Assembly: GCA_964548655.1 (NCBI GenBank)
Contig: CAZJQT010000015.1
Span: 1-11,767 of the forward strand
Source: CAZJQT01 sp964548655
Lineage (GTDB): Bacteria; Patescibacteriota; Saccharimonadia; Saccharimonadales; CAZJQT01
Length of the DNA stretch: 11,767 nucleotides
Direction of reading: 5' to 3'
Shown: positions 1-6,190 of the stretch, piece after piece
Position numbering within the stretch: the first letter of the stretch is position 1
How the letters are laid out: the number at the start of each line of letters is the position of its first letter
Made by a program: the position numbers and the translations under genes
The notes under the pieces: model-generated
What the model saw: only the letters and a program-made list of their open reading frames with translations
Database searches by the model: none
Told to the model about the DNA's origin: nothing

Positions 1-465
1 AACATCTTTAGCTTTGGTGGTACTAAGTCCGAACAACTAGGTCTGATGTACACCGATGAAAACGGCACCCCCCGTCCGGTAGTCCTAGGTTCTTACGGCA
101 TAGGTATCGGTCGGCTAATGGGTGTGGTCGTTGAACATTTTGCTGATGACAAAGGAATTGTTTGGCCGGAAAATATAGCCCCAGCCAAAGTCTATCTGGC
201 ACGGCTAGGGGATATACCACATGTGATATCAGCAGCCGATGAAGTCTATAACAGCTTGACTAAGGCAGGTATTGAGGTAATATACGATGACCGCGACGCA
301 CGGGCGGGCGAGAAATTCGCCGATGCTGATCTGATGGGCATATCCTACAGACTGGTAGTCAGCGACAAAACCGTTCAGGCCGGCAAACACGAACTTAAAA
401 AACGCGGCCATGATCAAACCGAGCACCTAGACACCAAAAGTTTGATCAAAAATTTGGCAAACTAG
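1..465 (+). CDS. proS: Prolyl-tRNA synthetase, C-terminal part (5' truncated by window edge)
   Basis: Charges tRNA-Pro with proline in the cytoplasm (class II aminoacyl-tRNA synthetase). The reading frame is open from base 1, so the gene starts outside the window; 154 C-terminal residues and a TAG stop are present. The visible part begins in the catalytic core (FSFGGTKSEQLGLMYTDENG), followed by motif 3 as GSYGIGIGRLMG with its conserved arginine. The linker DDKGIVWPENIAP leads into the alpha/beta anticodon-binding domain, which includes YDDRDARAGEKFADADLMG, the typical ProRS/HGTP pattern. GSYGIGIGR and the short C-terminus point to a bacterial-type ProRS rather than ThrRS or GlyRS, which share the anticodon domain. 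The promoter for greA overlaps its last codons. Confidence 0.95.
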   Translation, partial: NIFSFGGTKSEQLGLMYTDENGTPRPVVLGSYGIGIGRLMGVVVEHFADDKGIVWPENIAPAKVYLARLGDIPHVISAADEVYNSLTKAGIEVIYDDRDARAGEKFADADLMGISYRLVVSDKTVQAGKHELKKRGHDQTEHLDTKSLIKNLAN

Positions 466-482
466 GACTACATCGCTATAAT
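454..482 (+). promoter_or_regulatory. Sigma70-type promoter for greA
   Basis: A -35 box TTGGCA (454-459) and a perfect -10 box TATAAT (477-482) are separated by exactly 17 bases. The -35 lies inside the last codons of proS. The expected start is near 489, leaving a leader of about 43 bases before greA. This is the only promoter in the window with both boxes close to consensus at ideal spacing. Confidence 0.75.
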
Positions 483-514
483 CATCCGGAACAGATCTAA
501 AGCCGGGTGAGGGT

Positions 515-521
515 AAAGGAG
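515..521 (+). promoter_or_regulatory. Shine-Dalgarno of greA
   Basis: AAAGGAG, ten bases before the ATG at 532, fixes the greA start. It contrasts with the Shine-Dalgarno-free starts of lysS and serS. Confidence 0.8.
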
Positions 522-531
522 CCAGACGGCT

Positions 532-987
532 ATGAAGAAATCATTTTTACTGACAAAAGACGGCATAACAGAGCTTAAGACTGAGCTAGATGGCTTAGTG
601 GCGCAGCGCACCCCAGTTGCTGAGCGCATCAAGACTGCCCGTGAGTTTGGCGATCTAGCTGAAAATGCTGAATACCAATCTGCCCGCCAAGACCAGGAAA
701 AGCTAGAGGCACGCATCGGGGAGATTGAACATATCCTGCAGAACGTAGAAGTCATAGCTAAGCCTCGTGGTAAAAACCAGGTCCAGCTTGGCTCAACCGT
801 TACTCTAAAAAATGGCTCTACTCAGAAATTCCAGGTTGTCGGCACTGTAGAGGCCGATCCATTAAATGGCAAGATCTCTGACGAGTCACCAATTGGCAAA
901 GCACTCATAGGTAAAAAGGTCGGTGACAAGGTAGAAATTTCTACTGCTGCCGAGACTAATACCTACAAAATTGCCAGCATTGCCTAG
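532..987 (+). CDS. greA: Transcription elongation factor GreA
   Basis: GreA enters the secondary channel of RNA polymerase and stimulates cleavage of the backtracked nascent RNA, rescuing stalled complexes. The 151 residues compare with about 158 for the family. The N-terminal coiled coil spans roughly residues 1-75. Its tip carries FGDLAENAEYQSA, with the two Mg-coordinating acidic residues D41 and E44 in the canonical positions. The C-terminal FKBP-like domain (about 80-151) contains GSTVTLKNG and the conserved SDESPIGKALIGKKVGD block. The start is fixed by the Shine-Dalgarno at 515-521, and the gene has its own strong promoter at 454-482. It lies 66 bases after proS and 34 before lysS. GreB is unlikely because the short basic-patch pattern and sequence fit GreA. 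Confidence 0.96.
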   Translation: MKKSFLLTKDGITELKTELDGLVAQRTPVAERIKTAREFGDLAENAEYQSARQDQEKLEARIGEIEHILQNVEVIAKPRGKNQVQLGSTVTLKNGSTQKFQVVGTVEADPLNGKISDESPIGKALIGKKVGDKVEISTAAETNTYKIASIA

Positions 988-1007
988 CAGCTAAGAACAG
1001 ACTGTTT

Positions 1008-1013
1008 TATACT
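1008..1013 (+). promoter_or_regulatory. -10 box of lysS, near-leaderless start
   Basis: TATACT ends 8 bases before the lysS ATG (1022), so transcription would begin at about 1020, leaving roughly two untranslated bases. No Shine-Dalgarno is present and no -35 is visible at normal spacing. Read-through from the greA promoter is also possible. Confidence 0.5.
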
Positions 1014-1021
1014 AACTAGCA

Positions 1022-2685
1022 ATGGCTACGCTAAAAGAACTGCGTGATGAACGGTTGCGCAAGCTTGAAGAGTTAAAAAAACTGGGAGTTAACCCTTATC
1101 CGGCCGTTTCTCATCGTACTCACCAAAACGCAAAAATTCACACCGACTTCACCAAACTAGAAGGCAAACAGGTCAGTGTGGTTGGCCGTATAACCTCAAT
1201 CAGAAAATTCGGCAAGATAGCTTTCATTGTCATTAAAGATGAGAGTGACAGCCTGCAGCTACTCTGGCGACAGACAGATGGCAATAAAGTTGATCATGCC
1301 AATAGTGAACTAAGTCTAGAAGACATCAATCTTTTAGATAGTGGTGATTTTGTCGAGGCTACGGGCAAGGTGACTAAGACCAAAACTGGCGAACAATCTG
1401 TCGAGATTGAAGACTTGCGAATCCTAACCAAGTCCTTGCGCCCCACGCCAACCGCCCAAGAAGGCTTCACTAACAAAGAAGAGCGTTTGCGCCGCCGCTA
1501 TGTGGACATGAGCGTCAATGACGACGTCCGGCAACGCTTTATTAGACGCAGTAAGTTCTGGCAAGCCACCCGTGAATTTCTGATGAAAGAGGGCTTTATA
1601 GAGATTAACATCCCAGTGCTGGAGCATACCACCGGTGGTGCTGATGCCAAGCCGTTCAAAACTCACATGGATGCCATTGATCAAGATTTTTATTTGCGCA
1701 TCAGCCATGAATTACCACTAAAACGTCTACTCGGCGCTGGTTTTGAAAGAGTTTTTGATATCGGGGCTCGTTTTAGGAACGAAAACTATAGTGATGAACA
1801 TTTGCCAGAACATGTGGCTTTTGAAAGCTATGCTGCCTACCAGGACTACGAGCAAGCCATGGATATGTATGAACGCATGATGAAGCAAGTGGCTGAGACG
1901 ACCTGGGGCAAACTTAAGTTCAAACTGGGTGATTTTGATGTCGATCTAAGCAAAAAGTGGCCAGTCGTGCGCTATCCGGACATAATGAAAGAGAAATTTG
2001 GTGTTGATGTATTTAAGCCGGACCTAAAACAACTCAAAGAAATTCTTGCTAAACACAAGGTAAAGCTAGATGGTGAAGTCAATGTTCTAAGAGCTATGGA
2101 CAGCGTCTGGAAGATTCTTAGAAAAGAATCAGCTGGACCGTTTTGGTTGATTCATGAGCCGGTTGAGATATCGCCGCTAGCCAAACAAGATCCCAAAGAT
2201 CCGCGAGTTAGCCAACGTTTCCACCCGGTTATTGCAGGCACTGAAATGGGCAATGGTTACTCAGAGCTCAATGATCCGCTGGATCAGCTTAAGCGCTTTA
2301 TGGAACAAGAAAAGTTACGCGAAGCCGGCGATGAGGAAGCCCAAATGCTAGACATAGATTTTGTCGAGATGCTGGAATACGGCATGCCGCCAGCTACTGG
2401 CTGGAGTTACTCAGAACGTTTTTTCTGGGCATTTGAAGGTGTTACGGCCCGCGAGGGCGTGCCTTTCCCGCAATTGCGTCATGAGATAGACGAAGTCACC
2501 AAATCAATCTANNNNNNNNNNNNNNNNNNNNNNNNNNNNNNNNNNNNNNNNNNNNNNNNNNNNNNNNNNNNNNNNNNNNNNNNNNNNNNNNNNNNNNNNN
2601 NNNNNNNNNNNGCGTGCCTTTCCCGCAATTGCGTCATGAGATAGACGAAGTCACCAAATCAATCTATCCTGAGCTTTATAAATAA
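1022..2685 (+). CDS. lysS: Lysyl-tRNA synthetase, class II (interrupted by an assembly gap)
   Basis: Charges tRNA-Lys with lysine in the cytoplasm. The first 496 residues are continuous. The OB-fold anticodon domain spans about 51-138. Motif 1 lies around 186-200 (EGFIEINIPVL) and motif 2 around 243-272 (VFDIGARFRNE). The substrate-binding block EMGNGYSELND is at about 408-418. Motif 3 is divergent: GWSYSERFFWAF (460-471) in place of the usual GIGIDRLVML, with the arginine kept. A 100-N gap (2512-2611) is flanked by identical 55-base copies. Merging them gives an uninterrupted ending (codons TAT CCT GAG CTT TAT AAA TAA) and a total of 502 residues, close to the 505 of E. coli LysS. A naive translation through the Ns loses frame and ends falsely at 2644. 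The true stop is TAA at 2683-2685, two bases from the msrA stop. Whether the variant motif 3 is typical for CPR LysRS is from memory. Confidence 0.93.
2457..2511 (+). repeat. 55-base terminal overlap, copy 1 (left of gap)
   Basis: Identical to 2612-2666. It begins GCGTGCCTTTCCCG, ends CAAATCAATCTA and abuts the Ns directly. Both copies encode the same lysS residues (VPFPQLRHEID...). This is an unmerged contig overlap, not a biological repeat. Confidence 0.95.
2512..2611. other. 100-N assembly gap
   Basis: Exactly 100 Ns, the usual placeholder for a scaffold join of unknown length. The identical flanks imply that no sequence is missing and that the real distance is minus 55 bases. Confidence 0.97.
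2612..2666 (+). repeat. 55-base terminal overlap, copy 2 (right of gap)
   Basis: Base-for-base copy of 2457-2511, followed by TCCTGAGC, which continues the lysS frame to its stop. The length of 55 equals a common de Bruijn k-mer size, as expected when two contigs adjacent in an assembly graph are joined by Ns instead of being merged. Confidence 0.95.
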
Positions 2686-2687
2686 AC

Positions 2688-3221
2688 TTAGTTTTCTATC
2701 AAATAGTCTTTAAATTTTTGACGCAGTTTTTGGATTTTAGGATCTATCACAAACGTACAATAATCACGTCTTTGCCCTGAGTTGTAAAAATCCTGTTGAT
2801 CTTCATCAGCAAGATAAAACACCTTGAAAGGTTCAAGCTGTGTAACAACAGGGTCGTCATAAATTGTTGGTGCGAAGTTTTCAATCATATCTTTGGCTAT
2901 TTTTTTCTGCTGATCATTATGATAGAAGATGATCGAACGGTAGATTTCGCCAACATCCGGACCTTGACGATTTAGGGTGGTCGGATCATGCATGGCAAAA
3001 AATATTTCTAAAATTTGCCTATAACCGATTATTTTTGGATCAAATGTGACTTGGACAACTTCGGCATGTCCAGTTGCCATAGAGTAAATCTGTTGAATGG
3101 TGGGATTTGCTACGTGACCCCCACTGTAGCCAGATACCACTTTGCTTACACCTTTTATACGGCGATAAAAGGTATCTAAACACCAGTAACAACCTCCACC
3201 CAATGTTGCTGCTTCTTCCAT
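2688..3221 (-). CDS. msrA: Peptide methionine sulfoxide reductase MsrA
   Basis: Reduces the S-epimer of methionine sulfoxide in proteins and free methionine, repairing oxidative damage. With the ATG start at 3221 the protein has 177 residues, normal for MsrA. The active-site motif is GGGCYWC near the N-terminus (usual GCFWC/GCFWG; Tyr replaces Phe), with the nucleophilic cysteine first and a possible resolving cysteine three residues later. Further hallmarks are GYSGGHVANPT, GHAEVVQVTFDP, HDPTTLNRQGPDVG and YRSIIFYH, with a C-terminal DYC. An in-frame TTG at 3260 would add 13 residues. The ATG is preferred because family members begin a few residues before the active site, but the upstream promoter is weak and the start is not certain. 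The gene is convergent with lysS (2 bases between stops) and divergent from the heliorhodopsin-like gene. Confidence 0.95.
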   Translation of the reverse strand: MEEAATLGGGCYWCLDTFYRRIKGVSKVVSGYSGGHVANPTIQQIYSMATGHAEVVQVTFDPKIIGYRQILEIFFAMHDPTTLNRQGPDVGEIYRSIIFYHNDQQKKIAKDMIENFAPTIYDDPVVTQLEPFKVFYLADEDQQDFYNSGQRRDYCTFVIDPKIQKLRQKFKDYLIEN

Positions 3222-3277
3222 AACTTTAAGTCTAGGATAGTTGAGACTAACCAGCAACAAAATGATATACTCGCTCC
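3222..3277. promoter_or_regulatory. Divergent promoter region msrA / heliorhodopsin-like gene
   Basis: These 56 bases must hold the promoters for both genes. On the plus strand an extended -10 lies at 3263-3271. On the minus strand candidate -10 boxes are TATCAT (3267-3262), which overlaps the plus -10, and TATCCT (3239-3234). Overlapping hexamers would make the two promoters compete. No operator palindrome was seen. Confidence 0.45.
3263..3271 (+). promoter_or_regulatory. Extended -10 (TGATATACT), leaderless start of heliorhodopsin-like gene
   Basis: TG, one base, then TATACT (3266-3271). Six bases separate the hexamer from the ATG, so the predicted start base is the A of ATG at 3278. A poor -35 candidate TTGAGA lies at 3241-3246 with a 19-base spacer. 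There is no Shine-Dalgarno. Confidence 0.6.
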
Positions 3278-4069
3278 ATGGCTACAAAAAAATCACCACC
3301 CAAAGCTAGAGATCTAGACCTAAGCAAAAATCTCAAGATCAATTTATTAGTTTACGTCGTTATGGCAGTTTTGGCACTAGTTTATATGGGGCGCGCCAGC
3401 GGGGAATTGAGCATTGCGCATTTGACCAAGGACGCTCTGTTGTCACAAACAAAGACTGTTTTTGCACCGGCTAGCCACCACTTATATGACGTTGAATACA
3501 GATGGCTCGTCTGGTGGATTGTGCTAGGCTCATGCATTATGCCAGCCCTTTATCTGACTAAATTGGCTAAGCAGTATAAAGATGGTATCAAGAACAAAGT
3601 CTTAGCCTACAGATGGCTTGAAGTCGCTTTGGTTATGCCGGCCATGGTTGTGGTGGCGGCAATGCTCAGTGGCGTAACTGACCTAATGGCTGTTAAATTG
3701 GCCGCAGTACTAGTGATTGGTGCTAGCTACTTAGGTTGGTTGAGTGAGCAGCAAAATAAATCGGCCACTAGACCAGACTGGAGCGCATTTATCGGCCGTT
3801 TTGGCGCCTTGGCCGCAGTAGTTTTGTTGCTGGCGTTTAGCGCCGTATCAACTGTTGTCTTTGGTGATCTGCGCGCATCGTGGTTTGTCTATGCAATTTA
3901 CGGCGTCCTAGTTTTTGGTATGGGTATGTCACTGTTCAATCAATACAATTCAATCAAACGAGTCAAACAATGGGCAAACTACCAATGGGCTGAAAGAAGC
4001 TATTTAGTAGGCAGCTTGGTGGTCCGGGTAGCTTTTGTGGCTATATTAATCTACGCTTTAAAGAAGTAA
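3278..4069 (+). CDS. Heliorhodopsin-family seven-helix membrane protein lacking the retinal lysine
   Basis: This is a 263-residue integral membrane protein with seven hydrophobic helices at roughly 20-38, 73-95, 110-132, 134-156, 171-196, 200-222 and 240-261. The basic loops (N-terminal MATKKSPPKAR, KQYKDGIKNK, SIKRVKQW) all fall on the N-terminal side, giving a cytoplasmic N-terminus, the inverted topology of heliorhodopsins. Compared from memory with heliorhodopsin 48C12, helix 3 fits (YRWLE at 111-115, with E115 at the counterion E107 position, then LSGVTDLMA and a GWLSE ending helix 4). So does the end: FVY, QYNS, KQWANY, then AERSYLVGSLVVR against ERAYIVLSLVAK. The Schiff-base lysine position is R250 (codon CGG, 4025-4027). 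The proton-accepting histidines of helices 1 and 2 also appear absent. Light sensing through bound retinal is therefore unlikely and the function is unknown. The start is supported by the extended -10 that places transcription at the ATG. It is divergent from msrA, and the nuclease gene follows 31 bases downstream. Confidence 0.8.
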   Translation: MATKKSPPKARDLDLSKNLKINLLVYVVMAVLALVYMGRASGELSIAHLTKDALLSQTKTVFAPASHHLYDVEYRWLVWWIVLGSCIMPALYLTKLAKQYKDGIKNKVLAYRWLEVALVMPAMVVVAAMLSGVTDLMAVKLAAVLVIGASYLGWLSEQQNKSATRPDWSAFIGRFGALAAVVLLLAFSAVSTVVFGDLRASWFVYAIYGVLVFGMGMSLFNQYNSIKRVKQWANYQWAERSYLVGSLVVRVAFVAILIYALKK

Positions 4070-4081
4070 AACCTACCGTAC

Positions 4082-4090
4082 TGGTACAAT
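4082..4090 (+). promoter_or_regulatory. Extended -10 (TGGTACAAT) of the nuclease gene
   Basis: TG, one base, then TACAAT (4085-4090), ten bases before the ATG at 4101. The predicted start at about 4097 leaves a leader of about four bases. No Shine-Dalgarno precedes the ATG. The short inverted repeat TACC/GGTA just upstream partly overlaps it. Confidence 0.5.
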
Positions 4091-4100
4091 AAGTTTATAA

Positions 4101-4880
4101 ATGGCTAGTAATTATTGGAGTGAGCGCAATAAACCCTATGAGCCGGGTCAGACGGCAGTTTTTAAGGTGTCTAGAAGCAAAATAGAGCTATTTACCCAAT
4201 GCCCACGCTGTTTTTGGCTAGACGTTCGGCTCAAGATAAAACGGCCGAACATGCCGCCGTTTAATATCAACAAGACCATAGATGAACTATTCAAAAAAGA
4301 GTTTGACGCATATCGAGCCAAGGGTGAACCGCACCCAATGATGACTGATAACCAGATCAAGGCGGTCCCGTATCAGCACGACGATCTCAATAAATGGCGG
4401 GCTAATTTTACCGGTGTCTCAACCTTGCATGAGGCGACCAACCTGCATATCTTTGGCGCCGTAGATGATATTTGGGTCAATGAAGCCGGCGAGCTCATCG
4501 TCGTAGATTACAAGGCTACGTCCAAAGCCTCAGAGATCAATATTGATTCAGACTGGCAGCTTAGCTACAAACGCCAGATGGAAGTCTACCAGTGGCTGCT
4601 GCGGGCTAATGGCTTCAAGGTCAGTGATACTGGCTATTTTGTGTATACGAACGCTCGGATTGATCTGGATGGCTTTAATGACCAGCTGGAGTTTGTAACC
4701 AAAGTTATTCCATACACAGGTGATGCTAGTTGGGTCGAGACGACTTTGTTAAATATGAAAAAGGTCATGGACGGTGAAATGCCAGAGGTGGGCCAGGCAG
4801 CTATGGGTGGTGATTGTGATTACTGCAGTTATGCTCGCTCTCGTACCGAACTGACTCTAAAATCTCTCAAGAAGAACTAG
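4101..4880 (+). CDS. PD-(D/E)XK nuclease, RecB/Cas4-like, with probable Fe-S cysteines
   Basis: This is a 259-residue single-domain protein of the PD-(D/E)XK superfamily (RecB C-terminal/Cas4-like; DNA exonuclease or nickase fold). The N-terminal SRSKIELFTQCPRCFWL has the typical entry motif with C34 and C37. The metal site is read as GAVDDIW (D122 or D123) followed by VVDYKAT (D136, K138). The RecB-type motif QMEVY follows (Q159, Y163). Near the C-terminus DCDYC supplies C239 and C242. These four are the only cysteines and could bind a 4Fe-4S cluster as in Cas4 and AddB, although their 2+2 spacing differs from the usual one-plus-three arrangement. No cas genes, helicase domain or CRISPR are in the window, so a Cas4 role is not supported; DNA repair or recombination is an inference. 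It sits between the heliorhodopsin-like gene and serS on the same strand. Confidence 0.82.
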   Translation: MASNYWSERNKPYEPGQTAVFKVSRSKIELFTQCPRCFWLDVRLKIKRPNMPPFNINKTIDELFKKEFDAYRAKGEPHPMMTDNQIKAVPYQHDDLNKWRANFTGVSTLHEATNLHIFGAVDDIWVNEAGELIVVDYKATSKASEINIDSDWQLSYKRQMEVYQWLLRANGFKVSDTGYFVYTNARIDLDGFNDQLEFVTKVIPYTGDASWVETTLLNMKKVMDGEMPEVGQAAMGGDCDYCSYARSRTELTLKSLKKN

Positions 4881-4882
4881 GT

Positions 4883-4888
4883 TATAAT
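4883..4888 (+). promoter_or_regulatory. -10 box TATAAT, leaderless start of serS
   Basis: A perfect TATAAT lies in the 14-base gap between the nuclease stop and serS. Six bases separate it from the ATG (4895), so the expected start base is the A of the ATG. There is no Shine-Dalgarno and no recognisable -35. Confidence 0.65.
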
Positions 4889-4894
4889 AAGCTC

Positions 4895-6190
4895 ATGCTA
4901 GATATTCAGTTTATCCGTGACAACCCGGAGCTTGTACAACGTAGTTCAGACCAAAAGCAAGAAAAAGTTGATATAAACAAACTGCTTGAAGTTGATCGCC
5001 AGCGCAAGAACCTTTTAGCCGAAGTTGAAGGCCTAAGGGCAGAGCGCAATGAGATTTCCAGCAAAATGAAAGGTGGCAAACCGGAGCCCAAACTAATTAC
5101 TCAGGGCAAGCAAATAAAAGAACTGCTTTCCAAAAAAGAGGCTGAGCTTGGCCCATTGGACACAAAATTTGTGCAACTTTGGTCAGCCGTGCCAAACATA
5201 CCCACCAAAGACGTACCAGTTGGTAAAACAGAGGCAGAAAACGTGCCCGTCAAACATGTAGGTAATAAGCCAAGTTTTAAATTTACCCCTAAGAATCACT
5301 GGGAAATTGGCGAACAACGTGGCTGGATAGACAAAGAAAGGGCAGCTAAGGTGGCCGGAGCCCGTTTTGCTTATCTAAAAGGTGATTTAGTCAGGTTAGA
5401 GTTTGGCATGTGGCAGTTTGCACTAGAAGTTTTAACCAATGAAAAAACGCTAGCTAAGATTGCCAAGGCTAATAAACTCAAAGTCAGTAGTGAGCCCTTT
5501 GTGCCAGTACTGCCGCCAGCCGTCGCTAAAACCGATGTTTATCAGGCCACCGGACGTTTGAACGGTGAAGAGCAAACTTACAAACTAGCCGATGATGAAC
5601 TCTGGCTTAATGCCAGCGCTGAGCATGTTTTGGCACCGATGTTCCAGGGTGAAATCCTAGAAGAAGCTGACTTACCACTCCGGTTTGTGGGCTACACCAC
5701 GGCCTTTAGGCGCGAAGCCGGCAGTTATGGCAAGGACATGGAAGGCATTTTGCGCTTGCACCAGTTTAATAAGCTAGAAATGGAGAGTTTCACTACCAAA
5801 GAAACATCTTTGGATGAACATAAATTCATGATTGCCATTCAAGAATACTTAATGCAACAACTTGGCCTGCCATATCAGGTGCTTATGAAGTGTACAGCCG
5901 ATATTGGTAAACCCAACGCCCGCGGGGTCGATATAGAAGCCTGGCTACCGGCCCAAAACAAATACCGCGAAACCCACACCGCCGATTACATGACCGACTA
6001 TCAAGCCAGAGGGCTAAAGACCAGAGTCAGGCGCCAAGATGGGGAAATTGAACTAGTTCATACCAATGACGCCACGGCTTTTTCTGAGCGCCCACTAGTT
6101 GCCATCCTTGAAAATTATCAAAACAAAGACGGCACAGTTAACGTGCCAACGGTTCTGAGACCATACCTAGGAGGTAAAAAGATAATATGA
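4895..6190 (+). CDS. serS: Seryl-tRNA synthetase
   Basis: Charges tRNA-Ser (and tRNA-Sec where present) in the cytoplasm. The 431 residues match the family. The N-terminal domain opens with MLDIQFIRDNPELV and forms the long antiparallel coiled coil that binds the tRNA variable arm (about 28-100). The class II core shows SAEHVL (241-246; the usual serine-binding TAE is SAE here). Motif 2 is FRREAGSYGKDMEGILRLHQF (271-291, the signature of SerRS), followed by DIEAWLPAQNKYRE. Motif 3 is TNDATAFSERPLVAILENYQ (390-409). In motif 3 the usual NGSxLAxGR reads NDATAFSER, so the serine-contacting positions differ somewhat; this may be lineage-specific. The last four bases (ATGA) overlap the start of raiA, and AGGAGGT for that gene lies inside the serS 3' end. 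Confidence 0.96.
   Translation: MLDIQFIRDNPELVQRSSDQKQEKVDINKLLEVDRQRKNLLAEVEGLRAERNEISSKMKGGKPEPKLITQGKQIKELLSKKEAELGPLDTKFVQLWSAVPNIPTKDVPVGKTEAENVPVKHVGNKPSFKFTPKNHWEIGEQRGWIDKERAAKVAGARFAYLKGDLVRLEFGMWQFALEVLTNEKTLAKIAKANKLKVSSEPFVPVLPPAVAKTDVYQATGRLNGEEQTYKLADDELWLNASAEHVLAPMFQGEILEEADLPLRFVGYTTAFRREAGSYGKDMEGILRLHQFNKLEMESFTTKETSLDEHKFMIAIQEYLMQQLGLPYQVLMKCTADIGKPNARGVDIEAWLPAQNKYRETHTADYMTDYQARGLKTRVRRQDGEIELVHTNDATAFSERPLVAILENYQNKDGTVNVPTVLRPYLGGKKII
6169..6175 (+). promoter_or_regulatory. Shine-Dalgarno of raiA inside serS
   Basis: AGGAGGT, eleven bases before the ATG at 6187. It is the strongest Shine-Dalgarno in the window and decides the raiA start. Confidence 0.8.

Noticed and set aside
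1022..2644. lysS ending at 2644 with a foreign C-terminus after the Ns
   Set aside because: The frame across the Ns is arbitrary. The right flank duplicates the left flank and continues the true frame to TAA at 2683-2685.
2457..2666. Biological direct repeat or duplication around the gap
   Set aside because: Both copies touch the Ns exactly and are 55 bases long, as expected for an unmerged contig overlap.
3219..3260. TTG at 3260 as the msrA start
   Set aside because: It adds 13 residues not typical of MsrA, and the ATG at 3221 sits just before the conserved active-site region. It is not fully excluded.
4073..4086. Small inverted repeat TACC-GTACT-GGTA before the nuclease gene as operator or terminator
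   Set aside because: The stem is only four base pairs, with no T-run; such repeats are expected by chance.
4101..4880. Cas4 of a CRISPR system
   Set aside because: No repeats or cas genes in the window; only the generic nuclease motifs and cysteines are shared.
6188..6190. TGA recoded as glycine (as in Gracilibacteria/SR1)
   Set aside because: TGA ends serS at the expected length, and no in-frame TGA was found inside the other genes.
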